Below are positions 33,741 through 44,374 of a DNA stretch of 64,000 bases, in pieces. Origin of the DNA: Dicyema japonicum (lineage: Eukaryota > Dicyemida > Rhombozoa > Dicyemidae). The first letter of the stretch is position 1, and each line of letters starts with the position of its first letter. Location of the stretch: the NCBI GenBank assembly GCA_011109175.1, contig RDEW01000009.1, positions 764,875 through 828,874 on the forward strand. Direction: 5' to 3'. The notes under the pieces were generated by a model, which ran no database searches, was not told where the DNA came from, and saw only the letters and a list, made by a program, of their open reading frames with translations. The translations under genes were made by a program, and so were the position numbers.

Positions 33741-34634
33741 GATTTTTAAAACTCAATATATTGCTTCTTAATCTAGGACCCCAAATAGATTTCTTCCCTA
33801 CGTAATGAATGGCACATCGCATTGTTGTTGATACCAAAAAGGAGGGGAGAACCGAAAAGAGGGATGGTTGATCGAACGGATTTCCAGGAAAATTCTAAGA
33901 GAGTGCGTTCTAATAGGATTAAATATTGAGTAGACTACTCGAGTTGCTAATTGGTAATTAATCTGAAGAATTGCTTTGGTAGTGATAATTATTATCTATC
34001 AAGCTATTCTTAATTATTATAATTAATTTAATTATGAGTAATTTAAATTTTTTAAAACAAAAACAATTTATTATGTATCAAGACAATCAAAATAATACAG
34101 TTGATAGGATAGAATGGCTGTTTCATCTGACAACTGCCAGAGAGACCCTTTGGAACAGCCATTCGGTTTCCCGACCCTCATTACTCACTTTCGATATCAT
34201 TGACCCAAGTGCGAATGAATTGATGGTTGAACTTCTATTTTATTTCTAAAAAGTTGTTCGATTGATTAAAAGAGCATTATTTTCTACCTGTATCTTTGTT
34301 TTATTTAACCATTCGCAAAATATTAGAATTTTAATATCAAGAAACCGTAATCATCTAAATTAAGCTAGTTTTAAGTTAACGCAGGACCCTAAAAACAAAT
34401 TTAAAATTTAAATAAAGACACTTATAGATTATTAGTTGATTAATAAATATCAGAAATCAATAAGAGTCATTGTCTATCTTATCCTTCTTTTTCCCTTTCT
34501 GTCATGGATAAATATATTGTTAAGAACGAAAATAAATTAACTAATTGATAAATGAAAATATTTCAAATAAACCAAATTAAAGAAAATAATCTTATAACCA
34601 AAATAAATTCAATTTAAAAAAACAATCAAATTCA
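33741..34634. other. Intergenic, contains family A repeat
   Basis: About 900 bp of AT-rich DNA after the hAT fragment up to the importin alpha stop codon. The only structure I can name is the family A repeat at 34062-34206. Confidence 0.45.
34062..34206 (+). repeat. Dispersed repeat, family A, copy 2
   Basis: Best preserved of the three copies: ACAATTTATTATGTATCAAG, AGTTGATAGGATAG, AATGGCTGTTTCATCTGACA, CCTTTGGAACAGCCATTCGG, CTCACTTTCGATATCATTGA. AATGGCTGTT and AACAGCCATT are inverted copies, so a short hairpin is possible. Confidence 0.7.
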
Positions 34635-36396
34635 TTAGTCCCCATCAAAACTGAGATCATCATTTTCACCCAACAAATATCCCTAAAATAACACCAAAAC
34701 CAACTCCAAAGAATTCTCTGATAATGCTAGCCGACAGAGTTGAAATATTTCGATAGGAAGAAGACTGCAGATCCTCCAAAGTGTCCAAAATCCCCAGTTT
34801 TTCGAAATTGGCGTAAATATCGTCATAAATTCCAACATTCTTGGACGCTTTTAGCAAGGAAAAAACACAATCTAATGTAGTTCCCAGTAGACCTCCGTCT
34901 TGAGACAACAAAAACTCTCCAATTAGTTTTATAAAGTCATCAAAGTTTAAAATTAGCATAATCTGTTCATCAGTCCCATCAGCCAAAATGTTTTTCATCA
35001 CCCAAAGGGCCTCACACTTCACCTTAACTTTATCCTAGGATAATAAAATCAAATCTACAGTTTTTAGCTTTTCAAACGACATTTCTACACAACCAGACTC
35101 TATGGCGAGGGCAATATGTTGTTGACTTCCAGCCACAATATTGGATACCACCCAAACAGCATCCTTGCGAATAGACAGAGTTTGCGAGTTCATGAGAGTC
35201 TTAACTGGTCCAAAGACCCCGTTGTCGATCAATACCTTTCAATAAATAATCAACCTACCTGAGAGAACTTGGTATCATCCAAATAGGATACATTTCCGAT
35301 AATTCTCAGTATCTGTGGAACAAAATCGTTATTTAGGGTCGACAACAAACCACAAATTTGAGGTATGAGATCTATGGTAAGGACAATACTTACCAAATTC
35401 CACTACCATAGCAGAGTACATCTCAGAGGCGTCACAAACGTAGAGGACCGCCCAAAGGGAGTCTGAGACAACATTGGAGTCATTCACGGACAACAGCATA
35501 TTCAAAAATGGGAGACACGCCCTTATTACTTCCGGACGAGGAATCGGCTTCTTGTATCTGCACAGATTGGAGACTGCCCACGCACATATCCTCAACGTTG
35601 AGACCTTCTAATAAAACTACCAAATACCTCCGTCGTTGGCTTAATCAATGCAAACAGGGGTCCAAGAATACCAGAGTCGACACAAAAGTCCCTGAATTGA
35701 GCACAATCGCCTGGAGGTTAATAAGGTAAGCACCAGAAATATTTCCCAGAGCCCAGAGAGCTTGGTTTTTGGTCTGCAAGACATCAGAACCAAGAAGGGA
35801 TATCAGAACGGGTACAGCACCGGATTCAATCACAGCTTTCGTCTGTCGTGTGTCTCCAGACGCCAAATTAGTAAGCACCCAGGCAGCCTCATACTGAAGA
35901 GTTGGACACTCTTGGTGAGTAAGGCATTGAATGATCACTGGAAGAGAATTAGATTCCAAGACAAGGTCGATTGGTGGGCTGTGAACAGTGAGACTCTTTC
36001 GGATTATACCGATGTTCTCTATGAGCATGGTTAGACTGTTTTGATGCAAATTCTCCAAAATCTCTCGCAGATGTTCGATCTTTGATATTACAATTTACNA
36101 TACCGATGTTCTCTATGAGCATGGTTAGACTGTTTTGATGCAAATTCTCCAAAATCTCTCGCAGATGTTCGATCTTTGATATTACAATTTACTTACTGAG
36201 ACTCGGTCGTGGATCTTTGGAATGATTATCTCTTCGTCAGTGAACCGTCGCTTGGAAAACTTGTCTTCCTGCTTACTCCTTCGCAATTCTACAGCCATAT
36301 CAATTCTACGTCTTCTAAGTTCCTACAATCCATAAGATGCGATGAACTTACATTGTTTTTTCCTTCATTTTTGTACTTTTCCTGTCTCTCAGCCAT
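34635..36396 (-). CDS. KPNA: Importin subunit alpha (karyopherin alpha)
   Basis: The adaptor that binds nuclear localisation signals in cargo and importin beta. From ATG 36396: MAERQEKYKNEGKNN, then the importin-beta-binding domain ELRRRRIDMAVELRRSKQ. About ten armadillo repeats follow, with ligand-binding W...N patterns such as EAAWVLTNLASGDTRQT, ALWALGNISGDCAQFRDF, ICAWAVSNLCRYK, DSLWAVLYVCDAS, DAVWVVSNIVAGSQQH and EALWVMKNILADG. The acidic end is LLGENDDLSFDGD (34637). Eight introns of 20-29 nt; the shortest is 35608-35627. Removing introns and the assembly duplication at 36006-36192 gives about 493 residues, close to family size. The subfamily (alpha-1, -2 or -3 type) cannot be told. Confidence 0.95.
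36006..36192. other. Assembly scar: 93-bp duplicate flanking a single N
   Basis: 36006-36098 and 36100-36192 are identical 93-mers separated only by the ambiguous base at 36099. The unit covers part of importin alpha exon 3 and the intron before it. Two contigs with a 93-bp overlap were joined end to end with a 1-base gap instead of being merged. Dropping one copy and the N restores a continuous importin alpha exon. Confidence 0.97.
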
Positions 36397-36854
36397 CACA
36401 ACGAAGAAGCGTGAATAGTAGTTTTAGATAACCGTTATCTTTAAAAAAATTATTTATTATTTTAATTAATTATTTTATAAATTAATTAACAATGAGTCTT
36501 TATAAAAATTTGTTTTTATGACGTCAAAAATGTTTGTAAATTGTAACTAAGAACATTTGAGAACTCTACGGAGTGTGTCAATGTAAAATTCATGTCATAA
36601 AGGAAAAATTGAACAGTCAGAAATATATAGACTTATTTCCATTTTTTCAGAGTCAGATTTTAAATATACTTCCTTCTTTATTTGGTTCCTTCTTATGAGA
36701 TTGCCACTCAAAAAGGCAAATTATTTTTTAAAGAAACTCCCCATCGTTGAAGTAATGAGAAATGAACCTCATCTACGTTGGTGGAGAAAAATCTAACTTA
36801 ACCGCATTTTTTGTCATTTTACTTAAACCAAAAAAAGCTAAAATTAACCTTCAA

Positions 36855-36975
36855 TGATAAATTAGTAAGCAGATCGATCAAGTGTAATCATTCTTATGAT
36901 TTTTATTTAAGACGCTTAATCAGCCACCCCTCTTTTTGACTCTCTTTTTCCTTTTTGGCATCAGGGATCCGATGA
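36855..36975 (+). repeat. Hairpin-bearing repeat (family C), copy 3, decayed stem
   Basis: ATTAGTAAGCAGATCGATCA, TTCTTATGATTTTTATTTAAG, GCTTAATCAGCCACC, then TGACTCTCTTTTTCC and ATCCGATGACCC match copy 1 in order. The stem is partly lost. Confidence 0.6.
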
Positions 36976-37047
36976 CCCGCAAGAAGTAAAACAATTTGAG
37001 GTTGTGACTGAAAATTGTTTTAAAAAAATTTGTTAAAATATTTTCGA

Positions 37048-37152
37048 TGAATAATTTATTACGTAACAAAACAATCAAAGTTTCCACCTGAGGTAATTGG
37101 GTGGCTGTTTCCCCTGACAACTACCAGAGAAATCCTTTGGAACAGTTATTTC
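37048..37152 (+). repeat. Dispersed repeat, family A, copy 3
   Basis: AATTTATTACGTAACAAAAC, GAGGTAATTGGGTGGCTGTT, CCCTGACAACTACCAGAGAA and CCTTTGGAACAG follow the order of the other two copies and end earlier. Confidence 0.65.
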
Positions 37153-37775
37153 AATTGTGTATTAATCTTCTGTCAGATTAAAGATAGTTTAAACTTTATT
37201 CATCAATATTTTTTGTTTAATTTAAGGATAAAATAAAGTTTTCTGCCATAAATTAATGAAAATGGGTTATAGAAAGATACGAAGCATGGAAACCGAGACC
37301 ACTTCATTGGCCGCAAACTCTTATCTTCTACCTTGCGATCCACACAGAGGTCCAGATTGATTCCCGATATCAACTGAGATTAACTGATGGAGCCACTGGG
37401 TTGTACGAACTTCATGGCTTCAGTCTTTTGAAACATAAAAAAATATCCTGCTTATTATTTCAGTTGTCTCGACAGCAATTAGGCGAAATGTGAACCCGCA
37501 ATATGGGGCCTAGCCGTGAGGCGAACCCATAACCTCTTAAACTTGAAGAGAGAATCATACTCCAATAAATAAAGTAAGATTTAAAAATCAAACTTTTTAT
37601 AACTGAAAAATTAAATTACTAACCTTCAACTAAATGACCTGCTTTCAACTCGAATTGTGCTTAAATTGACGGATTGACAGTTTTCGTCAATTCTTTTGAA
37701 GTTAAGTCTGTTTTGCCCGTGGTCATAAAAATCAAATAATTTTTAATTAATCGTTATTATTACTATCATTTCCCT

Positions 37776-38940
37776 TCAGCTTAATCTCCTCCTCTTTGCC
37801 CCTTGGGCGATGTCGATATTTAAATCACTCAGACAGAAGAATAGAACTCCATGTAGCTGCTTTTTCTTAATTTCTTCAATTAGCCAGTTCTTTAATAGGG
37901 CGGGACTGAAAATATCAGGCTTTTGAGCTTTATATTTTTGGCATAGAAATTCTGCGATTATGGCCATGTGTGTTTTCTTTGATTTGATGACCCGCGGAAT
38001 CTCCGACTTCCTCAAACAATAACTCGACTTCTTTTCAAAGTCTCGTAGGAATTGGAGTAGCATCCATTCGATTTTATGTGTAATAGATTCCAATCCCCTT
38101 CCAAGTTGGTTTCTTGGCATATAAAGTCTTTCTTTATTCGCTAATTTCAGGTGAATCCGATGATTCACAAGGATTTTGCGTATGCTTTTGTCAATCAGTT
38201 CATATTCAGTTGGTTCGATGTCAATTAGTCCGATGTAATAGTCATACAACGATAGGACATGTTCGTTTATAGCTTTAAACAAGTTCACTGAGTTTAATTT
38301 TGACTTGGCCAGCCAGGTTGCCAGCTTGGAAGAAAGTATTAATTTTGTTCATCATTTTTATTCTAGTTTCCTCCTTTTGAGAAAATATTTTTAAGTCGTC
38401 CATAAACAGTAAGTGATTTGTTTCGTATGAAATAGAGCCTTTGCCTGGGTTATCCATAACCACTTTTGGGTATTTCGCATTTAAATTTTACTCATTGAGT
38501 ACAAATATTTGCGGTGACAGAGTCATCCTGCAGAATTCCCCTTTCACTCTGAATTCCCTAATTTGTTTCCGATTGAAATTTCAATTTAATTTTCCACCTC
38601 GTGATCAAGTTCTTTACAAAAGTCACAATCAAGTAAAGGAGTCCGGAGTTATTGAGTACCCGATAGAAAAAGTCATGATTTACCAAATCGAAGCCCTATT
38701 TAACGTCTATCCACGCGGTGGCCGAATTATTTTCGTTCTGCTGGTTGATGCATTGATTTAATAGTGTTCCAGTTGATTGTCACTGATCAGATGCTATGCA
38801 TATAGTCTGATAATTGTCTGTTCACACACTTTGTAGCCAACTTGTATAGATTGGGCATACATGTAATCGGTCTTAGGTCCTTTGGGGTATGGCACACGTC
38901 TTTCTTAGGGTTCTAGGTAAATTTATCGCGGGGTAAATTC
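37776..38940 (-). pseudogene. Diverged LINE of the restriction-like-endonuclease type
   Basis: On the minus strand, in order: LYKLATKCVNRQLSDYM near 38860, AWIDVK.GFDLVNHDFFYRV (motif A) near 38700, SERGILQDDSVTANI (motif B, disrupted) near 38530, TNHLLFMDDLKIFSQK (catalytic region with M-DD) near 38410, then INEHVLSLYDYYIGLIDIEP and ANKERLYMPRNQLGRGLES. Each block has its counterpart in the same order in the 48-51 kb element. Stops and frame shifts occur. The C-terminal endonuclease part was not found, the homology ending near 37780. Confidence 0.85.
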
Positions 38941-39040
38941 AAGCGACCACGTGGGTGGGTTCTTGAAAGAAGAGGTCGAATTTTTGATTTTTTTATATTA
39001 TCAATAAAATGCGATTTTTGGAGATTAATTTGACTATATC

Positions 39041-39130
39041 AGTCACCAGGTGAACAGCAGCGAGAATCGAACCCGTAACCTAAACCACTTTAGCCCCACA
39101 CCTAACCAAACCACTAACCACTAAGCCAAT
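39041..39130 (-). repeat. tRNA-like SINE fragment
   Basis: On the minus strand TTGGCTTAGTGGTTAGTGGT resembles a tRNA A box and GGTTACGGGTTCGATTCTCG a B box, about 35 bases apart, as in tRNA-derived SINEs. The arms do not fold into a functional tRNA: there is no acceptor stem. It lies at the end of the LINE ORF fragment. Confidence 0.6.
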
Positions 39131-39985
39131 CGTTTCGTGTTTGCAATTCTTTAAGGGAAAAGACCGAAGTCCCTGTCCCAACCACTGCTTCATCCTTCCA
39201 CGGGATGTCCACCGAATCATATCCTTCCATACTATAATATCTTCCGTATTTCATTTTCGTCTCGTTGACTACCAAGACATCAACCTTGGTATTCTTCGCA
39301 AGTAGGGCTAGTTCATCATGCCTTTTCACCAAGGAGCGGGCATTCAAGTACTTTTTCATAATTTTTGATGGTGGCTTGCGCTCTCCACAGCCAGGTCCAC
39401 CAAATTCCGTAAATCCACTTTCAACAATGTACATAGCTTGTTCAGACGTGCGATTATTTCACTTAACTCCCGAAATACCGTCTCGGAAACTTCTGCCTTC
39501 CTCTGCTTAAGTTCCCGTGTAGCACTCCGCTCCATCGGCCCATCCTGAATATGTGATATATTGGTCCTCTTCATCTCTTGTGTTGGCTTGACTGCTTCCT
39601 TTCCTGACTCTGTCTTTATGGGGATCATTTTCTTGGATGCCTCCTTCATAGCAGGACATTTTCTATATCGGGCATTATGTCATGGTCCTCCACAATTAAT
39701 ACAATTTGTCTTCACGTCTGGAGAAAATTCACACACAACAAGGTCGTGTTCCCCTCCACATTTGAGGCGCCTCTTATTCTTGCAATGCGCGGCGATATGA
39801 CCAATTCGTTTACAGTTTTAGCAGATAGGAGGGGGCCTCCTCATCCATTCACAGGAGACTAGGTCTCGAGCAATGAACAGTCCATTCCTGACTAGGGAGG
39901 TCGCCTCAGTCCTGGATGTAATTGTGACTTTCGTCACAGAGAGTACAAAAGAATTCAAGGGCATTATCACCACATTACAAAAGTC
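39114..39985 (-). pseudogene. LINE ORF1 with zinc knuckles, leading into an AP endonuclease start
   Basis: Minus strand from about 39985: FCNVVIMPLNSFVLSVTKV, EATSLVRNGLFIARDLVSCE, then three cysteine-histidine knuckles: C..CKRIGHIAAHC (the frame has one stop inside the first), CGGEHDLVVC and CINCGGPWHNARYRKC. After a polar linker comes YLNARSLVKRHDELALLAKN followed by VDVLVVNETKMK, the beginning of an apurinic-type endonuclease (N-A-R-S-L ... E-T). This is Jockey-like ORF1/ORF2 material. Its 5' side is joined directly to 18S rRNA sequence at about 39990. Confidence 0.8.
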
Positions 39986-39990
39986 TTTTT

Positions 39991-40708
39991 CTATTATTCC
40001 ATGCTGAGATATTCAAGCAGAATGCTTGCCTTAAGCACTCTATTTTGTTCAAGGTAAAGCCATAGACTAACTACAGCAATGGCCTACTTGCATGTATTAC
40101 ACACAAGCAAACCGAGATCCAACTACGAGCTTTTCAACTGCAGCAACTTTAGTATACACTATTGGAACTGGAATTGCCGCGGCTGCTGGCACCAGACTTG
40201 CCCTCCAATTGCCTTCATTAAAGCTTTTACGATTATTTCATTACGATCTCTGAACAAATGCCCAGATCCGTTATTTATCATCACTATCTCTTTATGCCAA
40301 AAGTGGATAATTTTCGCACCTGCTGCAATCCATAGATCTGGCAGCCATTTCTCATGCTCCCTCTCCGGAATCGAACCCTGATTCCCCGTTACCCGTTGTA
40401 ACCACGGTAAGCCACTACCTCACCGTCAACAATTGATGGGGCGGACATCTAATTGATATGTCACCGGATATCCCGGTGATCAGCAAATTTATCCAGAGTC
40501 AACTAATTCTAATAATTGCGCTTTAATAAGCTTTACGCATGTATTAGCTCTAGATTTACAACAGTTATCCACCGTCGTTTGACATTATCAAGTAAGTTAT
40601 GTCCGATTTAATGAGCCGTTCGCGGTCTCGCTCATTAGAGAGCATGAACTTACACTTGCATGGCTTAATCTGTAAGATAAGCATATGACTACTGGCAGGA
40701 TCAACCAG
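39991..40708 (-). rRNA. 18S rRNA, 5' part only, probably a pseudogene
   Basis: The minus strand starts CTGGTTGATCCTGCCAGTAG, the universal 18S 5' end, and runs through AAGCCATGCAAGTGTAAG, CGGGATATCCGG, GGTTCGATTCCGGAGAGGGA, TAACGGATCTGGGCAT, GTGCCAGCAGCCGCGG, AATAGTGTATACTAAAGTTG and AGCTCGTAGTTGGATCTCGG to ATGGAATAATAG, about 720 nt or 40% of the molecule. It then stops being rRNA and becomes LINE ORF1. At 40176 the normally invariant 530-loop sequence GCGGTAA reads GCGGCAA, and the AGAAACGGC-type segment is also altered. Both the truncation and these changes argue for a non-functional copy. Confidence 0.93.
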
Positions 40709-40799
40709 CTAGAATTTTCGTTGGCGCTGGTTTCAAGTCCATTGTTGCTGGTGCCACGACCGTTGACGCTACTTACGTTTCCGCAAGTCGAAAGAGTTT

Positions 40800-41160
40800 C
40801 AATGCCAAGATACACAATACAAGGCCATATTACAAGACGATCTAAAGATACACATTACAAGGGCCATATTACAAGACACATTGGTGCTGCTTTCATGTGA
40901 AGACACATATCACAAGGGCCATTTTGCAAGACGATCCGTAGATACACATTACAATACTACAAAACGAAGGAACCTATTCACTCTGAGTGAATCTCCTAAA
41001 GCCAAATAAACATATTACAAACGAATGAACCCATTACATGGTGGAGAAACATATCAGAAGTCGGAAGGATATGTTCACAATTACGAAGGAACCCATTATA
41101 CTATGGAGAAGCATATCAAGTCGGAAGGATTATTCACAATTACGAAGAAACCTATTGAAA
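40800..41160. repeat. Tandem repeats upstream of the 18S fragment
   Basis: Two repeat sets. At about 40808-40960 a unit of about 40 bases (AGATACACATTACAAGGGCC, ATATTACAAGACGAT) recurs three to four times. At about 40975-41155 a unit of about 60 bases (ACGAAGGAACCCATTA, ATGGAGAAGCATATCAAGTC, GGAAGGAT, TTCACAATT) recurs three times with drift. Lying on the 5' side of 18S, they could be external-spacer or intergenic-spacer repeats of an rDNA unit. Confidence 0.6.
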
Positions 41161-41224
41161 GGGCAGTAGACGAAGGGTCAAAATCTCTGGATATTTTCCA
41201 AGTTGGACCTGGTACCCACAACAA

Positions 41225-41400
41225 TTGAATCCCTACATTCGAATCCGGGTCTACACGGAACATTGTCATCGTGCAGACTTTGATCCCTACAGGACCTGGG
41301 ATTATCGTAGATGTACATACTAGAGTTGGGACCTACTGGGGGGTACCCATACCAAATGTTCCCTACATTCGAATTGGGTTCTACGCAAGACTTTGTTAAC
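41225..41400. repeat. Two-copy repeat, possible rDNA spacer
   Basis: CCCTACATTCGAATCCGGGT with TCTACACGGAACATTG (41230-41265) recurs as CCCTACATTCGAATTGGGTT with CTACGCAAGACTTTG (41362-41397). The GACTTTG.TCCCTACAGGACC stretch between shares further short words. No coding sense. Confidence 0.5.
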
Positions 41401-41685
41401 CACATTATTGGTCCTAGAAGGCGGCTTGGGACTACTGTGGAAAAAAACATACTGGGGAAAGGACCTACTAAGGGAGAATTAACTGGAGATGGGATTACTA
41501 GCTTTGTACCTACTACGCTCTGGATATAAGGGCAGGATTCATGGGATCCAACACTAGGACGATATTCAACCAACGATAGAAGATAACTAAATGGAGTGTG
41601 GATACATCGGAAGTGTCCAGGCCGCATAGGCGGACACGTATAAATATCCTAAAAATAACTCCTTACTTACTTTGGAATAAATTTG

Positions 41686-41705
41686 GTTTCGTTTCGTTTC
41701 GTTTC
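41686..41705. repeat. Simple repeat (GTTTC)n
   Basis: Four tandem copies of the pentamer GTTTC, followed within ten bases by ACAAAAGAATTCAAGG, a word also found at the 18S/LINE junction near 39943-39960. Confidence 0.85.
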
Positions 41706-42166
41706 ATTACAAAAGAATTCAAGGACATTATCACCAGATTATAAGCTACCTCATCAGTTAAAAGAAACACAATTACATGCAACCATTACTCTTGTGTTAA
41801 AGATAGAGATGAATACTGTCTTCAGCACTAAAGAAAACTGGCCAATTTATGGTTCAATCGTCGTATATATCTGTTAGTAAAAGATGAATACTGACAATGA
41901 GTTATTTATTTTATTATTTGTTAGCCACAGGGTACAATCTTTGGTAAGCCCTAGCCAAAACAGTCATAGGTAATTAATCAAGGGAAAACGTCTGCTTGTG
42001 ACGATCAAATTAATCCCCCAATAATACATTGCAGGCTTACGTCAATTTCAGAATGAAACATACGAGAGCCTCTTTCTGGAAGTCAGACCAACTAAATCAG
42101 ACATAACGCTTTGCTCTCTGGGCTAGTCGACAATATCGAACTGCTTAGTCACTTATAACTTAAGAA

Positions 42167-42990
42167 GTGACTACAATGTATTCTTTTGAAGAAGATCAAG
42201 AAAGAAACCTTAGCTGGGAGAAGATTTCCAAAGCACTTCACTACAAACGTGCAGCCTGGAATCTTTACCGTACATTTACTGACAGTCTAATGCAGTACCT
42301 TTACCTGGATGACTGTATTTCCATAGACAGAACATTCGCTTATGTCAACTGCACTATATGGATGCGAGATCATTATCTGTGTCTAAACGCCATCTTAACT
42401 ACTCCAGGTAATATGGCAAGTCGGCCTTAGTTAAAAAAGAATTTTACAAAAAAAGTCTGTTTGATTCGTCTCTTGGAAACAACAGACTGAACATCGTTAC
42501 TTCTCAAGGTCCAGACATAGTTGGTGCCTCTTCGACCAGTTATTAATGTCCCTGGCGTTAAAATTGAGGGTGGAAAACCAATAAGACTCATTAAAACACG
42601 TATTCGACATGAATGCAATATGTAAATAAAATTCCTTTCAGCAACCATTCTATTGTTTCTCCATCCTTTGAGGTTTTTAATATGAATTTTTAATCAGTTT
42701 TTTTAATTAAAAATTTAATTGTTAAACGGATTGTTTTATTAGAGATTTATACTACGTTGTTGAACGACGCAGATATGAAATCTTCATAGGAAACCATTTC
42801 CTCGTCCTGCGCTCAACCACCATACTTTCTAAAGTTTTTTCAAGACGACTGATTCGATGTAAGTCCTCTTAGCTTCTTCAATGGATACTCTATCCACTAT
42901 AATACTTTCACATGCTTGACATGGTTGTCCAGGACAAGCAAAGATATCTCTAACTTCTCTCCCAGGCAGAGACGGATGATATCACATTAT
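42167..42990. other. Unrecognised open frames, both strands
   Basis: Three short frames without recognisable domains. 42167-42430 (+) starts MTTMYSFEEDQERNLSWEKI. 42427-42648 (-) starts MVAERNFIYILHSCRIRVLM and contains GRRGTNYVWTLRSNDVQS. 42845-42970 (-) reads REVRDIFACPGQPCQACESI, with a C.....C..C cluster, and then VSIEEAKRTYIESVVLKKL. The last two could be exons of one minus-strand gene separated by unresolved sequence. I cannot name any of them. Confidence 0.25.
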
Positions 42991-43401
42991 AAACGAGAAA
43001 GTTCCACTTTGACGACTCTCGGAAGAGGCAGTTCTTAAGCGTAATCTCAGGAGGTATGCGCTCCTGTATCTTGTTCTCTTCAAGGGTTCATATGGCACCC
43101 GAGACACAAAGTCATGTATACTTTTGGTCTTCTGCCAGATATGGGATTTTTCTGATTTCTTTGGAGATCAGTGAATGTGTCTGCGGTTAGTGGATTCAAG
43201 TAATGGAAAAGTTGAGTGTTTTGGGTCAAGCGATTGTCTGAGGATTTTCTCATAGTCAAATCAGAAAATTACGTTAAAGGTTAAAATTATGAATATTCTA
43301 ATTAAGATTTTTTAAATTAATTTCCGTATTTGAATTTTTTTGAAAATCTCTGAATTGAGAAATTACTATAAATATAAGTCGAATTTAACATTTTTGCGCA
43401 A

Positions 43402-43831
43402 ATGTCCTCACAGCTATTTGATGATCATAATTTAACCCAAAATATTAATAAATGCATCACAGATATGGGCTCTTGGGAAATATACAAAAGAGCATTGAAG
43501 AAAATTTTCCTAAACTCAGTGGAAAGTTTGACAAAAGCAATAAAAAATTCGTTCAGACACACATCGAAGATTCATATGATCTCACTCATGCAGACCATAC
43601 GAAAACTTTGGACATGGAAGAGCATAAGAAAGAAAAGAAAAACTTTAATAGAATCATGAAGGAATATTCAGCTAGTCAAAAAAAAGAACAAAAAAGATTG
43701 AAAAAACAAAAAAAGTAGATAAAGTGATGGCAAATATATATTATCGTGAGTGGGAAAAAGATATGGAATACATCAACAGAGATACAGTCGATGATCCGAG
43801 ATATCGTGATGCAGTAGACAGAATCCAGTAA
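43402..43831 (+). CDS. Unrecognised lysine-rich frame(s)
   Basis: From 43402 MSSQLFDDHNLTQNINKCIT, continuing in a second frame as HIEDSYDLTHADHTKTLDME and a K/E-rich, probably helical stretch to about 43715, then, past a stop, NIYYREWEKDMEYINRDTVD and DDPRYRDAVDRIQ (43728-43830). The three segments look coding and could be one protein interrupted by one-base slips, as seen in the known genes nearby. I do not recognise the family. Confidence 0.3.
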
Positions 43832-44374
43832 TCCAGAATAAAGGAAAACGCAACTCATTACTGGTCGAATCAAGAAAGGGAATTTTGTCGGAAGTAATAT
43901 ATTGTAAGAGATCCTCTACCAACTTTGGATGAGTTAAAAAAATTCTGATATCGCTTTTGACGACTCACAAGTTAAGAAACCGTTAGTCTTTAACATTAAT
44001 CGTAGAAAAAATAATAATTTGAGCCCCCACGCAGGGAAAACGAGAAAATTTACTAACAGGAAACAAACGACTAATACCTTAAACAGAGAATTCTCAAAAC
44101 TGAACCAACGTTTGATATTAAATTTAAATTTAGGACTCCAAAACGAACCACTAAAATTGTCACCACAACCAGAGCCCCTACTACTGAGCGTTTCATGTCG
44201 AATGAGTATAATTTATTGTTAATTTTATAAAGATTCGACGAGATTTCTATGAGAAAGTCATATGTTAATAAAGAATTTTACCAGAAATGTATAAATTAGG
44301 ATTTTTATTAGGAAGTCAGAGGACCGATTACAGTAGTTATTTCTCAGTCAAAGCAGTGGAAAGGTTCAGGTTAC

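Larger units (their letters stand above)
36397..37775. other. Intergenic with repeats only
   Basis: Upstream of importin alpha. It holds the family C repeat at 36855-36975 and the family A repeat at 37048-37152. Around 37500-37540 there is, on the minus strand, a GGTTATGGGTTCGCCTC word that resembles a polymerase III B box, but no full tRNA or SINE could be drawn. Confidence 0.45.

Noticed and set aside
39041-39130. A second functional tRNA gene
   Set aside because: A- and B-box-like words are present, but no acceptor stem or proper anticodon arm can be formed; it is a SINE fragment.
39991-40708. An active rDNA unit
   Set aside because: Only the 5' 40% of 18S is present, it runs into a LINE, and an invariant decoding-loop base is changed.
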